This document shows positions 21,890 to 30,671 of a DNA stretch of 64,000 bases, one piece after another. Made by a program: the position numbers and the translations under genes. The stretch's first letter is position 1. The number at the start of each line of letters is the position of its first letter. The notes beneath the pieces were generated by a model that searched no databases, was not told the DNA's origin, and saw only the letters and a program-made list of their open reading frames with translations. The DNA is from Salvelinus alpinus (Eukaryota; Chordata; Actinopteri; Salmoniformes; Salmonidae), in the NCBI RefSeq assembly GCF_045679555.1, contig NC_092091.1:70384517-70448516 (forward strand), written 5' to 3'.

Positions 21890-22400
21890 ACTGAAGTTTC
21901 CGGCTGGATAACCTACTGGCTACCCGCGGACGTTCAGATCGGGGTCTGTTGGTTCCATCCCCCTCACCCCCTTTCCGATACCCATGGAGCTGGGAGGGGC
22001 AGTGCGCAGGGAGACCGTAGGGGGTTCCAGCACGTGCACCATCTGTGGCCGCAGAGGTCACACTGCCGGTCGGTGCCGGGTTGGTTCCTCTGGGTATCGA
22101 GGCAGCAGGCAGGGCGCTCTGGCGTCACCCCAGGTGAGCCGGCACCATTCTCACCCAGAGCCCTCTGTTGCACATATGTTTTTATAATTCACTTTTCCTG
22201 AGTTTTCCCCGCATTCCCAGCATAAGGCGCTCGTCGATTCAGGCGCGGTTGGTAATTTTATAGATAGATCGTTCGCCCTTAGTTTAGGGATACCCATTGT
22301 TCTCGTGGCTGTGCCCTTCCCCGTTCACGCCTTAGATAGTCGACCATTAGTGTCAGGGTTGATTAGGGAGGCCACCGCAGGTGTTCATAATATTTTGTGC
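21890..22400 (+). pseudogene. Ty3/gypsy gag-protease fragment
   Basis: In one frame on the + strand, a CCHC zinc knuckle (CTICGRRGHTAGRC, near 22035-22076) is followed by a stop at about 22185. In the same frame comes an aspartic protease start, LVDSGAVGNFIDRSFA (22230 onward), with the Asp-Ser-Gly catalytic triplet. The order gag knuckle then protease fits Ty3/gypsy. RT and integrase are absent. The in-frame stop and the missing ends make it a relic. Confidence 0.75.
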
Positions 22401-22520
22401 AATCAGTAGGTTGTAATCTCATTGAGCAACGTCTCAACCAAATATTACAGAATTGTCCACATTGAAAGTTCATGATTTTTGTTTTTTCACACCACCCATT
22501 CCCTACAGGCCAACAAACCA

Positions 22521-22528
22521 TATAAAAG
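22521..22528 (+). promoter_or_regulatory. Putative TATA box of the relic LOX
   Basis: TATAAAAG is followed by a possible non-coding exon ending near 22599 at a GTAAGAAAG donor. The arrangement parallels the LOX copies: TATA, short exon, intron, coding exon 1. The intron here is about 0.76 kb rather than 1.4 kb and holds a SINE. Confidence 0.35.
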
Positions 22529-22627
22529 AGCCATGATATCTAGGTTCTGAGTACAGTGGAACTCTGATTTCTCATCACTGAGTTACTGCATCTTATTTGG
22601 GTAAGAAAGCTGACATCTTATATGATT

Positions 22628-22812
22628 ATATTCAACCTTTATTTAACTAGGCAAGTCAGTTAAGAACAAATTCTTATTTACCTAGAAACAGTGGGTTAAC
22701 TGCCTTGTTCAGGGGAAGAACGACAGATTTGTACCTTGTCTGCTCGGGGATTCGATCTAGAAACCTTTCATTTACTGGCCCAACGCTCTAACCACTAGGA
22801 TACCTGCCAGGA
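22628..22812 (-). repeat. tRNA-derived SINE, minus strand
   Basis: On the minus strand it starts with a tRNA-like head (AGTGGTTAGAGCGTTGGGCC, then a GATCGAATCCC B box) and runs into 'aagaatttgttcttaactgacttgcc' and 'ttaaataaaggtt'. This is a common salmonid SINE layout. It is nearly full length, and its internal promoter boxes are recognisable. Confidence 0.8.
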
Positions 22813-23363
22813 TACCTTACTTGTCATGTAATGGATGGATCCCATGGCCTAACTCATTTGACTCTGCTGTTGAATATAACACATTGCAATAAGTGTTGAC
22901 TATAATTTTCATACTTGTACTTACTATTTGTGGCTCTGAGTGCCATCCATATAGCTTTAAAAATATATGAATTTGTATTTTAACACCCTTAAGTTCAAAT
23001 CTGGGCCTCGAAGCCACTGCTTTTTTGTTTTTCATTCTTCCCCTCCTATCAGGAACTGACTTAGAACTGTGACACCAGGTGGGTGCAATCAATCATCAGA
23101 TATAACAGAAAACCAGTAGCAGTCTGGCCCTTGTAGTGTAAGATTTGAACAACCCTGCTGTAATTGTCTCCCTAGGCAGACCGGTTGCCTTCCACATTAA
23201 CAATGCTCCAGTGCTGTTGTTGTAGGTAAGGTAACAATCCCTTTGGATCATCCTGTGGCCTCATCTGACACAATAGCTAAGCAAAATGATTGGTCATCGG
23301 TCTCAATTAAATATCAAATTGATCACATTTTATCATATATTTTAGTCTTCACTTGCTTTGTAG

Positions 23364-23500
23364 AGTCACCATGATCGTTTAAGAAGCCAAGGTGTTCACT
23401 GGAGGAGATATACTGTACGCAGGCACCATGAACAGTATCTGCATACAACTCCGTGGCACAATGGATTCAAGCCATTGCATCGGCCACCCTTGAAGGGCTG
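23364..23500 (+). pseudogene. LOX first coding exon relic
   Basis: It aligns throughout with exon 1 of the intact LOX copies: an acceptor CTTTGTAG, then ATG at 23371, a motif reading AAGGTGTTCACTGGAGGAGA and GGCACCATGAACAGTATCTG. The fourth codon is TAA, and a further indel destroys the end. An LTR retrotransposon is inserted at 23501, at or next to the old donor site (sequence resumes as GGCTGTGAGTAACC at 26340). It is a dead paralogue, clearly more diverged than copies A and B are from each other. Confidence 0.75.
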
Positions 23501-24043
23501 TGTCACGTTCGTCGTTACTTGAAAGAGAGAACCAAGGCGCAGCGTGATATAAATACATTCTTCTCTTTATTAGAAGAAGACAAACGAAACGAACACTATA
23601 CAAACTAAATCAAAACAACAAACTGACGAACGTGAAGCTATACAAAACAAATAAGTGCAGACACTGGCAACATAGACATAGACAATCACCCACAACCTAC
23701 CTAATGACTATGGCTGCCTAAATATGGCTCCCAATCAGAGACAACGATAGACAGCTGTCTCTAATTGAGAACCAATCTAGGCAACCATAGACTTACATAA
23801 ACACCTACAATGAACACAACCCCATGAACTCTACAAACACCCCCTAGACAATACAAACACCCTCGACGAGACAAAAACACACAAACATCCCCCATGTCAC
23901 ACCCTGACCTAACTAAAATAATAAAGAAAACAAAGATAACTAAGGCCAGGGCGTGACAGTACCCCCCCCCCCCCCCCCCCCCCAAAGGTGCGGACTCCGG
24001 CCGCAAAACCTGACACAGAAGGGGAGGGTCCGGGTGGGCCTTC

Positions 24044-25933
24044 CTACGGCGGCAGCTCGGGTGCGGGACGTGGACCCCACTCCACCATAGTCAATACCCG
24101 CTTAGGTGGCCTCCGAGGAACGAGGACCCTTGCAGCGAGTCCCGGACTGAAGACCATCGTAGAGGGCGCCACTGGACGGAGGGGCAGCTCCGGACTGAGG
24201 GGCAACTCCGGACTGAGGGGCAACTCCGGCCTGGAGGGCAACTCATGACTGGAGGGCGGCTCATGACTGGAGGGCGGCTCATGACTGGAGGGCGGCTCAT
24301 GACTGGAGGGCGGCTCATGACTGGAGGGCGGCTCATGACTGGAGGGCGGCTCATGCCTGGAGGGCGGCTCATGACTGGAGGGCGGCTCCTGACTGGCGGG
24401 CGGCTCCTGACTGGCGGGCGGCTCTGGCAGCTCCTGACTGGCGGGCGGCTCTGGCAGCTCCTGACTGGCGGGCGGCTCTGGCACCTCCTGACTGGTGGGC
24501 GGCTCCTGACTGGCGGGCGGCTCTGGCAGCTCCTGACTGGCGGGCGGCTCTGGCAGCTCCTGACTGGCGTGCGGCTCTGTCAGCTCCTGACTGGCGGGCG
24601 GCTCTGGCGGCTCCTGACTGGCGGGCGGCTCTGGCGGCTCCTGACTGGCGGGCGGCTCTGGCGGCTTCTGACTGGCGGGCGGCTCTGGCGGCTCCTGACT
24701 GGCGGGCGGCTCTGGTGGCTCCTGACTGGCGGGCGGCTCTGGCGGCTCCTGACTGGCGGGCGGCTCTGGCGGCTCCTGTCTGGCGGGCGGCTCTGGCGGC
24801 TCCTGACTGACGGACGGCTCTAGCAGCTCCTGACTGACGGACGGCTCTGACGGCTCGGGACAGACGGGCGGCTCTGACGGCTCGGGACAGACGGACGGCT
24901 CAGATGGCGCTGGGCAGGCAGGCAGCTCAGATGGCGCTGGGCAGGCAGGCAGCTCAGATGGCGCTGGGCAGGCAGGCAGCTCAGATGGCGCTGGGCAGGC
25001 GGACAGCGCAGACGGCGCTGGGCAGACGGCAGACTCTGGCCGGCTGAGGCGCACAGTAGGCCTGGTACGTGGTGCCGGAACTGGTGGTACCGGGCTAAGG
25101 ACACGCACCTCAAGGCTAGTGCGTGGAGGAGGAACAGGGCTCTGGAGACGCACTGGAAGCCTGGTGCGTGGTGTTGGCACTGGGGGTACTGGGCTGGGGC
25201 GGGGAGGTGGCGCCGGATATACCAGACCGTGCAGGCGTACTGGCTCCCTTGAGCACCGAGCCTGCCCAACCTTACCTGGTTGAATGCTCCCCGTAGCATG
25301 ACCAGTGCGGGGAGGTGGAATAACCCGCACTGGGCTGTGTTGGCGAACCGGGGACACCATGCGTAAGGCTGGTGCCATGTATGCCGGCCCGAGGAGACGT
25401 ACTGGAGGCCAGATACGTTGAGCCGGCTTCATGGCACCTGGCTCGATGCCAACTCTAGCCCGGCCGATACGTGGAGCTGGAATGTACCGCACCGGGCTAA
25501 GCACACGTACAGGAGACACCGTGCGCTCTTCCGCATAACACGGTGTCTGCCCGTACTCTCGCTCTCCACGGTAAGCACGGGGAGTTGGCGCAGGTCTCCT
25601 ACCTGACTTTGCCACACTCCCTCTTAGCCACCCCCCAAGAAATTTTTGGGGCTGACTCTCAGGCTTCCAGCCTCGCTTCCGTGCTGCCTCCTCATACCAC
25701 CGCCTCTCGGCTCTAGCTGCCTCCAGCTCTTCACGAGGGCGGCGATACTCTCCAGCCTGAACCCAAGGTCCCTTACCGTCCAGTATTTCTTCCCAAGTCC
25801 ATGAATCCTGTGTTCGCTGCTCCTGCTGCTGCTGCCGCTTACCACGCTGCTTGGTCCGAGTGTGGTGGGTGATTCTGTCACGTTCGTCGTTACGTGAAAG
25901 AGGGGACCAAGGCGCAGCGTGATATAAATACAT
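24044..25933 (-). CDS. Proline-rich gag-like protein of the LTR element
   Basis: This open frame of about 630 codons on the minus strand runs through nearly the whole internal region and extends back into the 5' LTR, so the start is uncertain (an ATG at 25931-25933 is one option). The N-terminal part is charged and Gln/Arg-rich, with WTWEEILDGKGPWVQAGEY and an ELEAARAERRWYEEA helix that looks gag-like. The rest is low complexity: about 20 units of EPPASQEPP-type repeats, then SSHEPPSSHEPP repeats. No catalytic motif is visible. It is probably a structural gag-type protein of a non-autonomous element; a host function is not supported. Confidence 0.6.
   Translation of the reverse strand: MYLYHAAPWSPLSRNDERDRITHHTRTKQRGKRQQQQEQRTQDSWTWEEILDGKGPWVQAGEYRRPREELEAARAERRWYEEAARKRGWKPESQPQKFLGGWLRGSVAKSGRRPAPTPRAYRGEREYGQTPCYAEERTVSPVRVLSPVRYIPAPRIGRARVGIEPGAMKPAQRIWPPVRLLGPAYMAPALRMVSPVRQHSPVRVIPPPRTGHATGSIQPGKVGQARCSREPVRLHGLVYPAPPPRPSPVPPVPTPRTRLPVRLQSPVPPPRTSLEVRVLSPVPPVPAPRTRPTVRLSRPESAVCPAPSALSACPAPSELPACPAPSELPACPAPSELPACPAPSEPSVCPEPSEPPVCPEPSEPSVSQELLEPSVSQEPPEPPARQEPPEPPASQEPPEPPASQEPPEPPASQEPPEPPASQKPPEPPASQEPPEPPASQEPPEPPASQELTEPHASQELPEPPASQELPEPPASQEPPTSQEVPEPPASQELPEPPASQELPEPPASQEPPASQEPPSSHEPPSRHEPPSSHEPPSSHEPPSSHEPPSSHEPPSSHEPPSSHELPSRPELPLSPELPLSPELPLRPVAPSTMVFSPGLAARVLVPRRPPKRVLTMVEWGPRPAPELPP
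24190..25010. repeat. Coding minisatellites inside the LTR element
   Basis: Several tandem families adjoin: 18-bp units GGCGGCTCATGACTGGAG (24240-24400), 27-bp units built on CTGACTGGCGGGCGGCTCTG (24400-24850), and about 27-bp units with GGCGCTGGGCAGGCAGGCAG (24905-25015). They encode the Pro/Glu/Ser repeats on the minus strand. Confidence 0.85.
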
Positions 25934-26699
25934 TCTTCTCTTTATTAGAAGAAGACAAACGAAACGAACACTATACAAACTAAATCAAAACAACAAACCG
26001 ACGAACGTGAAGCTATACAAAACAAATAAGTGCAGACACTGGCAACTTACACATAGACATAGACAATCACCCACAACCTACCTAATGACTATGGCTGCCT
26101 AAATATGGCTCCCAATCAGAGACAACGATAGACAGCTGTCTCTAATTGAGAACCAATCTAGGCAACCATAGACTTACATAAACGCCTACAATGAACACAA
26201 CCCCATGAACTCTACAAACACCCCCTAGACAATACAAACACCCTCGACGAGACAAAAACACACAAACATCCCCCATGTCACACCCTGACCTAACTAAAAT
26301 AATAAAGAAAACAAAGATAACTAAGGCCAGGGCGTGACAGGCTGTGAGTAACCCTTTGCCACAATTTGAAATCCTTGGACAATTTGTCCATTTGATGACA
26401 ATGTAAATCCATTCACATACTTTTCATTCCTATGACTAGCTGGGCCAGGTTGAGAGAATCTGGTCCCACTTTAAAAGGAACTACAGCATACGTAAAGATG
26501 TTATAAGCACTACATAGATGCTTCACAAATAATATATAATCTGACGTCAATCTATAAACAGTGTATTAAGGGTGACATAACAGCTCCCTATGTAGGGTGC
26601 ATTGACAAAATGCAACTTCAACAGAAACGTATATAACATACATAAAATGCACTTCATAGATGCTTCACAAAAAATCTATGAGCTTTTTAAAGGGCAACA

Positions 26700-26815
26700 T
26701 AACACTTTTTTTGTTTTGAGGCACACTGAACAGTGTCTGTGCCAACAGTTTAACATAAAGGGAGAGAGTGAAAGCATCTACATCCCTAAAACCTCCAGCC
26801 AAAGATCGGTACATT
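26700..26815 (+). pseudogene. Second LOX first-exon relic
   Basis: GAACAGTGTCTGTGCCAACA and CTACATCCCTAAAACCTCCA align with the second half of LOX exon 1. The homology continues into intron 1 (CCATCTGGGTGTGGAATTAT, near 26840). The donor GT remains at about 26808 (CGGTACATT in place of CGGTAAGT). The first half is unrecognisable. It is separate from the relic at 23364 and marks either another decayed paralogue or a shuffled piece. Confidence 0.6.
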
Positions 26816-26879
26816 TTCAAAAAAGTTGTATTATACCAGTCCATCTGGGTGTGGAATTATAACATAGTATTGAAGGGTA

Positions 26880-27160
26880 ATTCTACCACTTTTAAACCTC
26901 ATATTCATTATCTCCAGCACCAAACCAATGTCTACATATGTGAAAACGGTGCGTTTCTATAATCTGTGGTTAAAAAGATGAGGAGTAAAGTCCTAACAAA
27001 CGCAGGGTAGGACTAAAAGTAAGAAAAACACTGATTTCAAAACCTGCGATGTCACAAATGCCACATACAGTATTACAAATAAGCCTTGTCAATCAAAAAT
27101 ACACATTAAATATGAACTGTAATCATGTCCTCTTTAATGTCTTTAATCCTTTTTTTCTGC
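26880..27160. other. Spacer with probable dispersed repeat
   Basis: Non-coding. TCTACATATGTGAAAACGGT looks like part of a dispersed fish repeat, but I cannot name it. No gene is visible. Confidence 0.35.
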
Positions 27161-27162
27161 CA

Positions 27163-27500
27163 TCCCCTTCTTTCCTCATCTACTCCCCTTCTTTCCTCCT
27201 CTACTCCCCTTCTTTCCTCATCTACTCCCCTTCTTTTCTCATCTACTCCCCTTCTTTCCTCATCTACTCCCCTTCTTTCCTCATCTACTCCCCTTCTTTC
27301 CTCATCTACTCCCCTTCTTTCCTCCTCTACTCCCCTTCTTTCCTCCTCTACTCCCCTTCTTTCCTCATCTACTCCCCTTCTTTCCTCCTCTACTCCCCTT
27401 CTTTCCTCATCTACTCCCCTTCTTTCCTCCTCTACTCCCCTTCTTTCCTCCTCTACTCCCCTTCTTTCCTCATCTGCTCCCCTTCTTTCCTCCTCTACTT
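27163..27500. repeat. 21-bp pyrimidine-rich minisatellite, about 16 copies
   Basis: The unit CTTTCCTCATCTACTCCCCT+T is repeated about 16 times with few substitutions. The + strand is almost all C and T. It creates long spurious open frames on both strands (SPSFLIY repeats on +, ERRGVDE repeats on -) that are not genes. Confidence 0.95.
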
Positions 27501-27699
27501 CCCCTTTGTTCATCTGATTTCACCTGTTTTCTGGAACCCATCCAACTTCCCAGATGATTTCAACACACTGTATCACCTATCATGTCCTGTTGTTGTAGTG
27601 TTAAGAAACCTGTTGGCCCAGTTTACAGTACACATATTAACAGTGTTGGTTATCAGATCTTAATGAGTCTTTTGCACTAAAACTTGTCTTTTCTTACTG

Positions 27700-27840
27700 C
27701 CATTGGCTTTGCTTATAGCTGCTTTTTTGAGGAAAAGTGTACTTACTACAACGGTGATATGTAGTTGTCCTACCTAGCTACCTTAAGATAAATGCAAGTC
27801 GCTCTGGATAAGAGCGTCTGCTAAATGACTCAAATGTAAA
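27700..27840. repeat. Dispersed fish repeat (TTTAGCAGACGCTCTTA family)
   Basis: CAAGTCGCTCTGGATAAGAG followed by CGTCTGCTAAATGACTCAAA is the reverse of the repeat at 63810-63860. Neighbouring sequence, including 'acctagctaccttaagat', belongs to the same unit. Confidence 0.65.
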
Positions 27841-28331
27841 ATGTAGTAAGTAAGAACTTTTCATAGTGAGGAATTTAACTTCCTTGAGACACCTCTCTGG
27901 TTTAGTGGAATGAAAAAAACGTTTTTGTGAGGAGTGGAATGAGGAAAGCAAGAAATCTAGACCATAGAAAGGTACAGTACACTCTGCCAAGTTGGTATGC
28001 AGTATGTGAAACTTCCTTCATGTTTGATAAGTCACTCTCACTTTGATGATAAGATCTTAACAAGCTGGCTTCATAAGCCTGACTGTGAATGAATAAAATA
28101 ATGTTGTCATCAATCCAATACGAAGATGGTTATATTTGGAGCTGGTGTTCACCAAATGCCTCTATTTCTTTGGGTCCCTCTGGCCACAGAGAAGAACTGG
28201 TGCCTCATTTATAAACGTTGAGTATGTACAAAAAAATCATAAGAAATACCAAAACATGTGTTAGCCAGGTTTCATGCAAAAGCTGGCATTCATAAAAAGT
28301 GAACTTGACGTGAGAATACGCTTAGCTTTCC

Positions 28332-28437
28332 GCAAACTTTAGACTATGCATACGCACAGTTTCTAATGGTTGAAGTATTGCATTGCAAACTTTAGACTAT
28401 GCATACGCACAGTTTCTAATGGTTGAAGTATTGCATT
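28332..28437. repeat. 53-bp tandem duplication, copy B
   Basis: Same doublet as at 163-268. Confidence 0.85.
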
Positions 28438-28606
28438 GCAAGCAAGCAAGTAGCTTAATAGTTTGTGAGATATGATGATACACTTATTAACTTACTAGGT
28501 TCATTTCAATGGAACTGTCTCATGTAGTATTTCCAGTTTTAGCAGGTGAGTGTGGGAGTCAGGTGTAGAAACTCACCTAGGTACATTCTCATTACTAAAA
28601 ATTCTA

Positions 28607-29074
28607 CACCCCCTTGTACTTCTTCACATTTTATTGTGTTACAAAGTGGGATTAAAATGGATTGAATTGTTATTTTTTGTCAACGATCAACACAACCTAC
28701 TTTGAGGATTTCGAAAATCTCCCTGGTCTTTGTAGTTGAATCTGTGCTGGACATTCAATACTTGACTGAGGAACCTTACAGGTGTTGTGAGAATGAGGGA
28801 CAGAGGAAGGGGTAGTCATTCAAAAATCATGTCATTATTTCACACAGAGTGAGTCCATATAACTTATTATGTGATTTGTTAAGCCAATTTTTACTTCTGA
28901 AATAATTTAGGCTTGCCTAAACAAAGCGGGTGAATACTTATGCAATGACTATATTTTAGTTTAAATTTGTATAGGTATTTTATTTTGTGTAGCTCAAAAA
29001 CAATAAAATAGAATTCAATCTATTTCAATCCCACGTTGTAATGCAAAAAATGTGAAAAAAGTTCAAGGGGGGTG
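28607..29074. mobile_element. Tc1-like MITE near LOX promoter, copy B
   Basis: Identical to the element at 438-905: TA-flanked CACCCCCTTGTAC end, inverted right end, no coding capacity. Confidence 0.75.
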
Positions 29075-29161
29075 TTGACTTTCTATAGGCCCTTTTCTAT
29101 AGGTACCTAGAACTGGTGTGTGTGGGAGTACGCTGTAGAAACTCCTCCAACCCCATCTAAA

Positions 29162-29169
29162 TATAAATA
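29162..29169 (+). promoter_or_regulatory. Putative TATA box of LOX copy B
   Basis: TATAAATA in the same context as at 993-1000. The predicted non-coding exon ends at 29228 before GTAAGGG. Confidence 0.5.
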
Positions 29170-30671
29170 GAGCTACGTAGCCAGTGATGTTTATCCAGCG
29201 CACAGTTAGTCTGATACGACACACCCAGGTAAGGGAAGCTTATTCATCATTTCTGTCAGTTAAATTCTGCACTGCCCTTTATGAGGATTTGAATGTGGTA
29301 GTTCCTTATGAACAGGACACAGGAGGCTGCTTGACACTACTTTTCTTTTTTGAGTTCAACCTTGGATGTAGAATAATTACATTGTAATTTGTTATATTGA
29401 TTTGATTTTAAACATACTGTACATGTTATTTGGTACATACATGAACTAACATTTTTAATTTGTAAAAGACTAGGAATATTTGGGTCATTCAAATCTTTTG
29501 GGTAGTGTAACTTCACTATACTGTATCTTTTTGTTATCAACTAATTTAAACATTCTTTCATAAAGAGCACATGTTTTTTAATCATTTTTTATTAAGTTGA
29601 ACATCTCAAGAGGTTATTAACAAAAAGAACTATAGTTTTCCTGTATATACACCCTCGTTATTGTTATTTTATTGTTGCTGTTTGTGTTTTTACTTTAGTT
29701 TATTTAGTAAATATTTTCTTAACTGCATTGTTGGTTAAGGTCTTGTAAATAAGAATTTCACGGTAAGGTCTACCTGTTGTATTCGGAGTGTGGAACAAAT
29801 TAGATTTGAGGTACCTATTATATTACAAATAAAGTAACAGGGTTGACAAATTCATCTTAAATCAGCCATAAATCCATCCCCTCGTGACGGGGGAGTGGAA
29901 GCTTGTGTGAAACAGAGAAGGGCAATTGAAGGCAAGCTGCATGTTTTTTTTCCTTTTTTTTCTTCTATTTATCGTTACAAAAAATTATTCCTGTCTGACT
30001 ATGGGTAACCAGGTTGACGTGCTATGCGCAACCCGCTCAGTTTCCCACCAAAAAACACGAGAAAATGGCCAAAAAGAGTAGAACCAGCTCACCTGCTTTC
30101 ACACTTTGATTTGATTATTAGATGTTAAATGTTTCTTTAAAAAAATATATTTAAAAAGGAATAGTTTCACCATGTTAAGTTCACGTAACAGTATTGACCT
30201 TAAACTGAGGGACAGACATTTCATTAGATCAATCACTAATCACATAAAAAAAAATTATCATCTTCAGAAATGGCTGTCAAAGTAACAAATTAACTAGGGC
30301 TTTACAGTGATAGTGAAAATGAAGAAATGTGAGGGTTAAGTGGGTTAAATCTTCCCAGAAGTCACAGAGGGTGCACAAAGGGACATGTCAAAATGCAGAA
30401 TTTTGGTACTTTTGAAATGATTTATTCACATGCAAAAACATATTTATTGAATTTTCCTAGTGGTCTGTATTAAATGTCACTTCATTTAATATAACAGGCT
30501 TTTCAAATCCAATACAATTTGTACTTAAACATGTTTTACTGTGGCAAACATTTGGTTGCAGTTGATCATCTCACATGGTTCTATTGAGTTAGCTTCGGCT
30601 AAGTTGTAATGCTGTATGTCTAATATGTTGTCTCGCTGTATCTGTATAAGTATTTGTCTTGTAGAATCATC

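Larger units (their letters stand above)
23501..26339 (-). mobile_element. Complete non-autonomous LTR retrotransposon
   Basis: The two LTRs are 23501-23958 and 25876-26339 (458 and 464 bp). They differ by about five substitutions and a 6-bp indel. Ends are TGTCAC...GTGACA, and a 5-bp target duplication GGCTG is present at 23496-23500 and 26340-26344. The coding strand is minus: G run (polypurine tract; C run at 23961-23982 on +) just before the 3' LTR. The inside carries one long proline-rich frame and no RT or integrase, so movement would need another element's enzymes. About 1% LTR divergence implies a fairly recent insertion. Confidence 0.9.

Noticed and set aside
22740..22812. tRNA-like sequence with A and B boxes
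   Set aside because: It is the head of a SINE, with a SINE body attached and no cloverleaf-consistent acceptor stem.
24245..24823. 192-codon + strand frame of TGGRL repeats
   Set aside because: Shadow of the proline-rich LTR-element frame on the opposite strand.
24044..25978. 644-codon proline-rich protein considered as a host gene
   Set aside because: It lies wholly between two matching LTRs and extends into one of them; the same repeats recur in the second family member at 18281.
27049..27663. 204-codon frame with SPSFLIY repeats, and its minus-strand counterpart with ERRGVDE repeats
   Set aside because: Direct readout of the 21-bp minisatellite; no start context or conserved domain.
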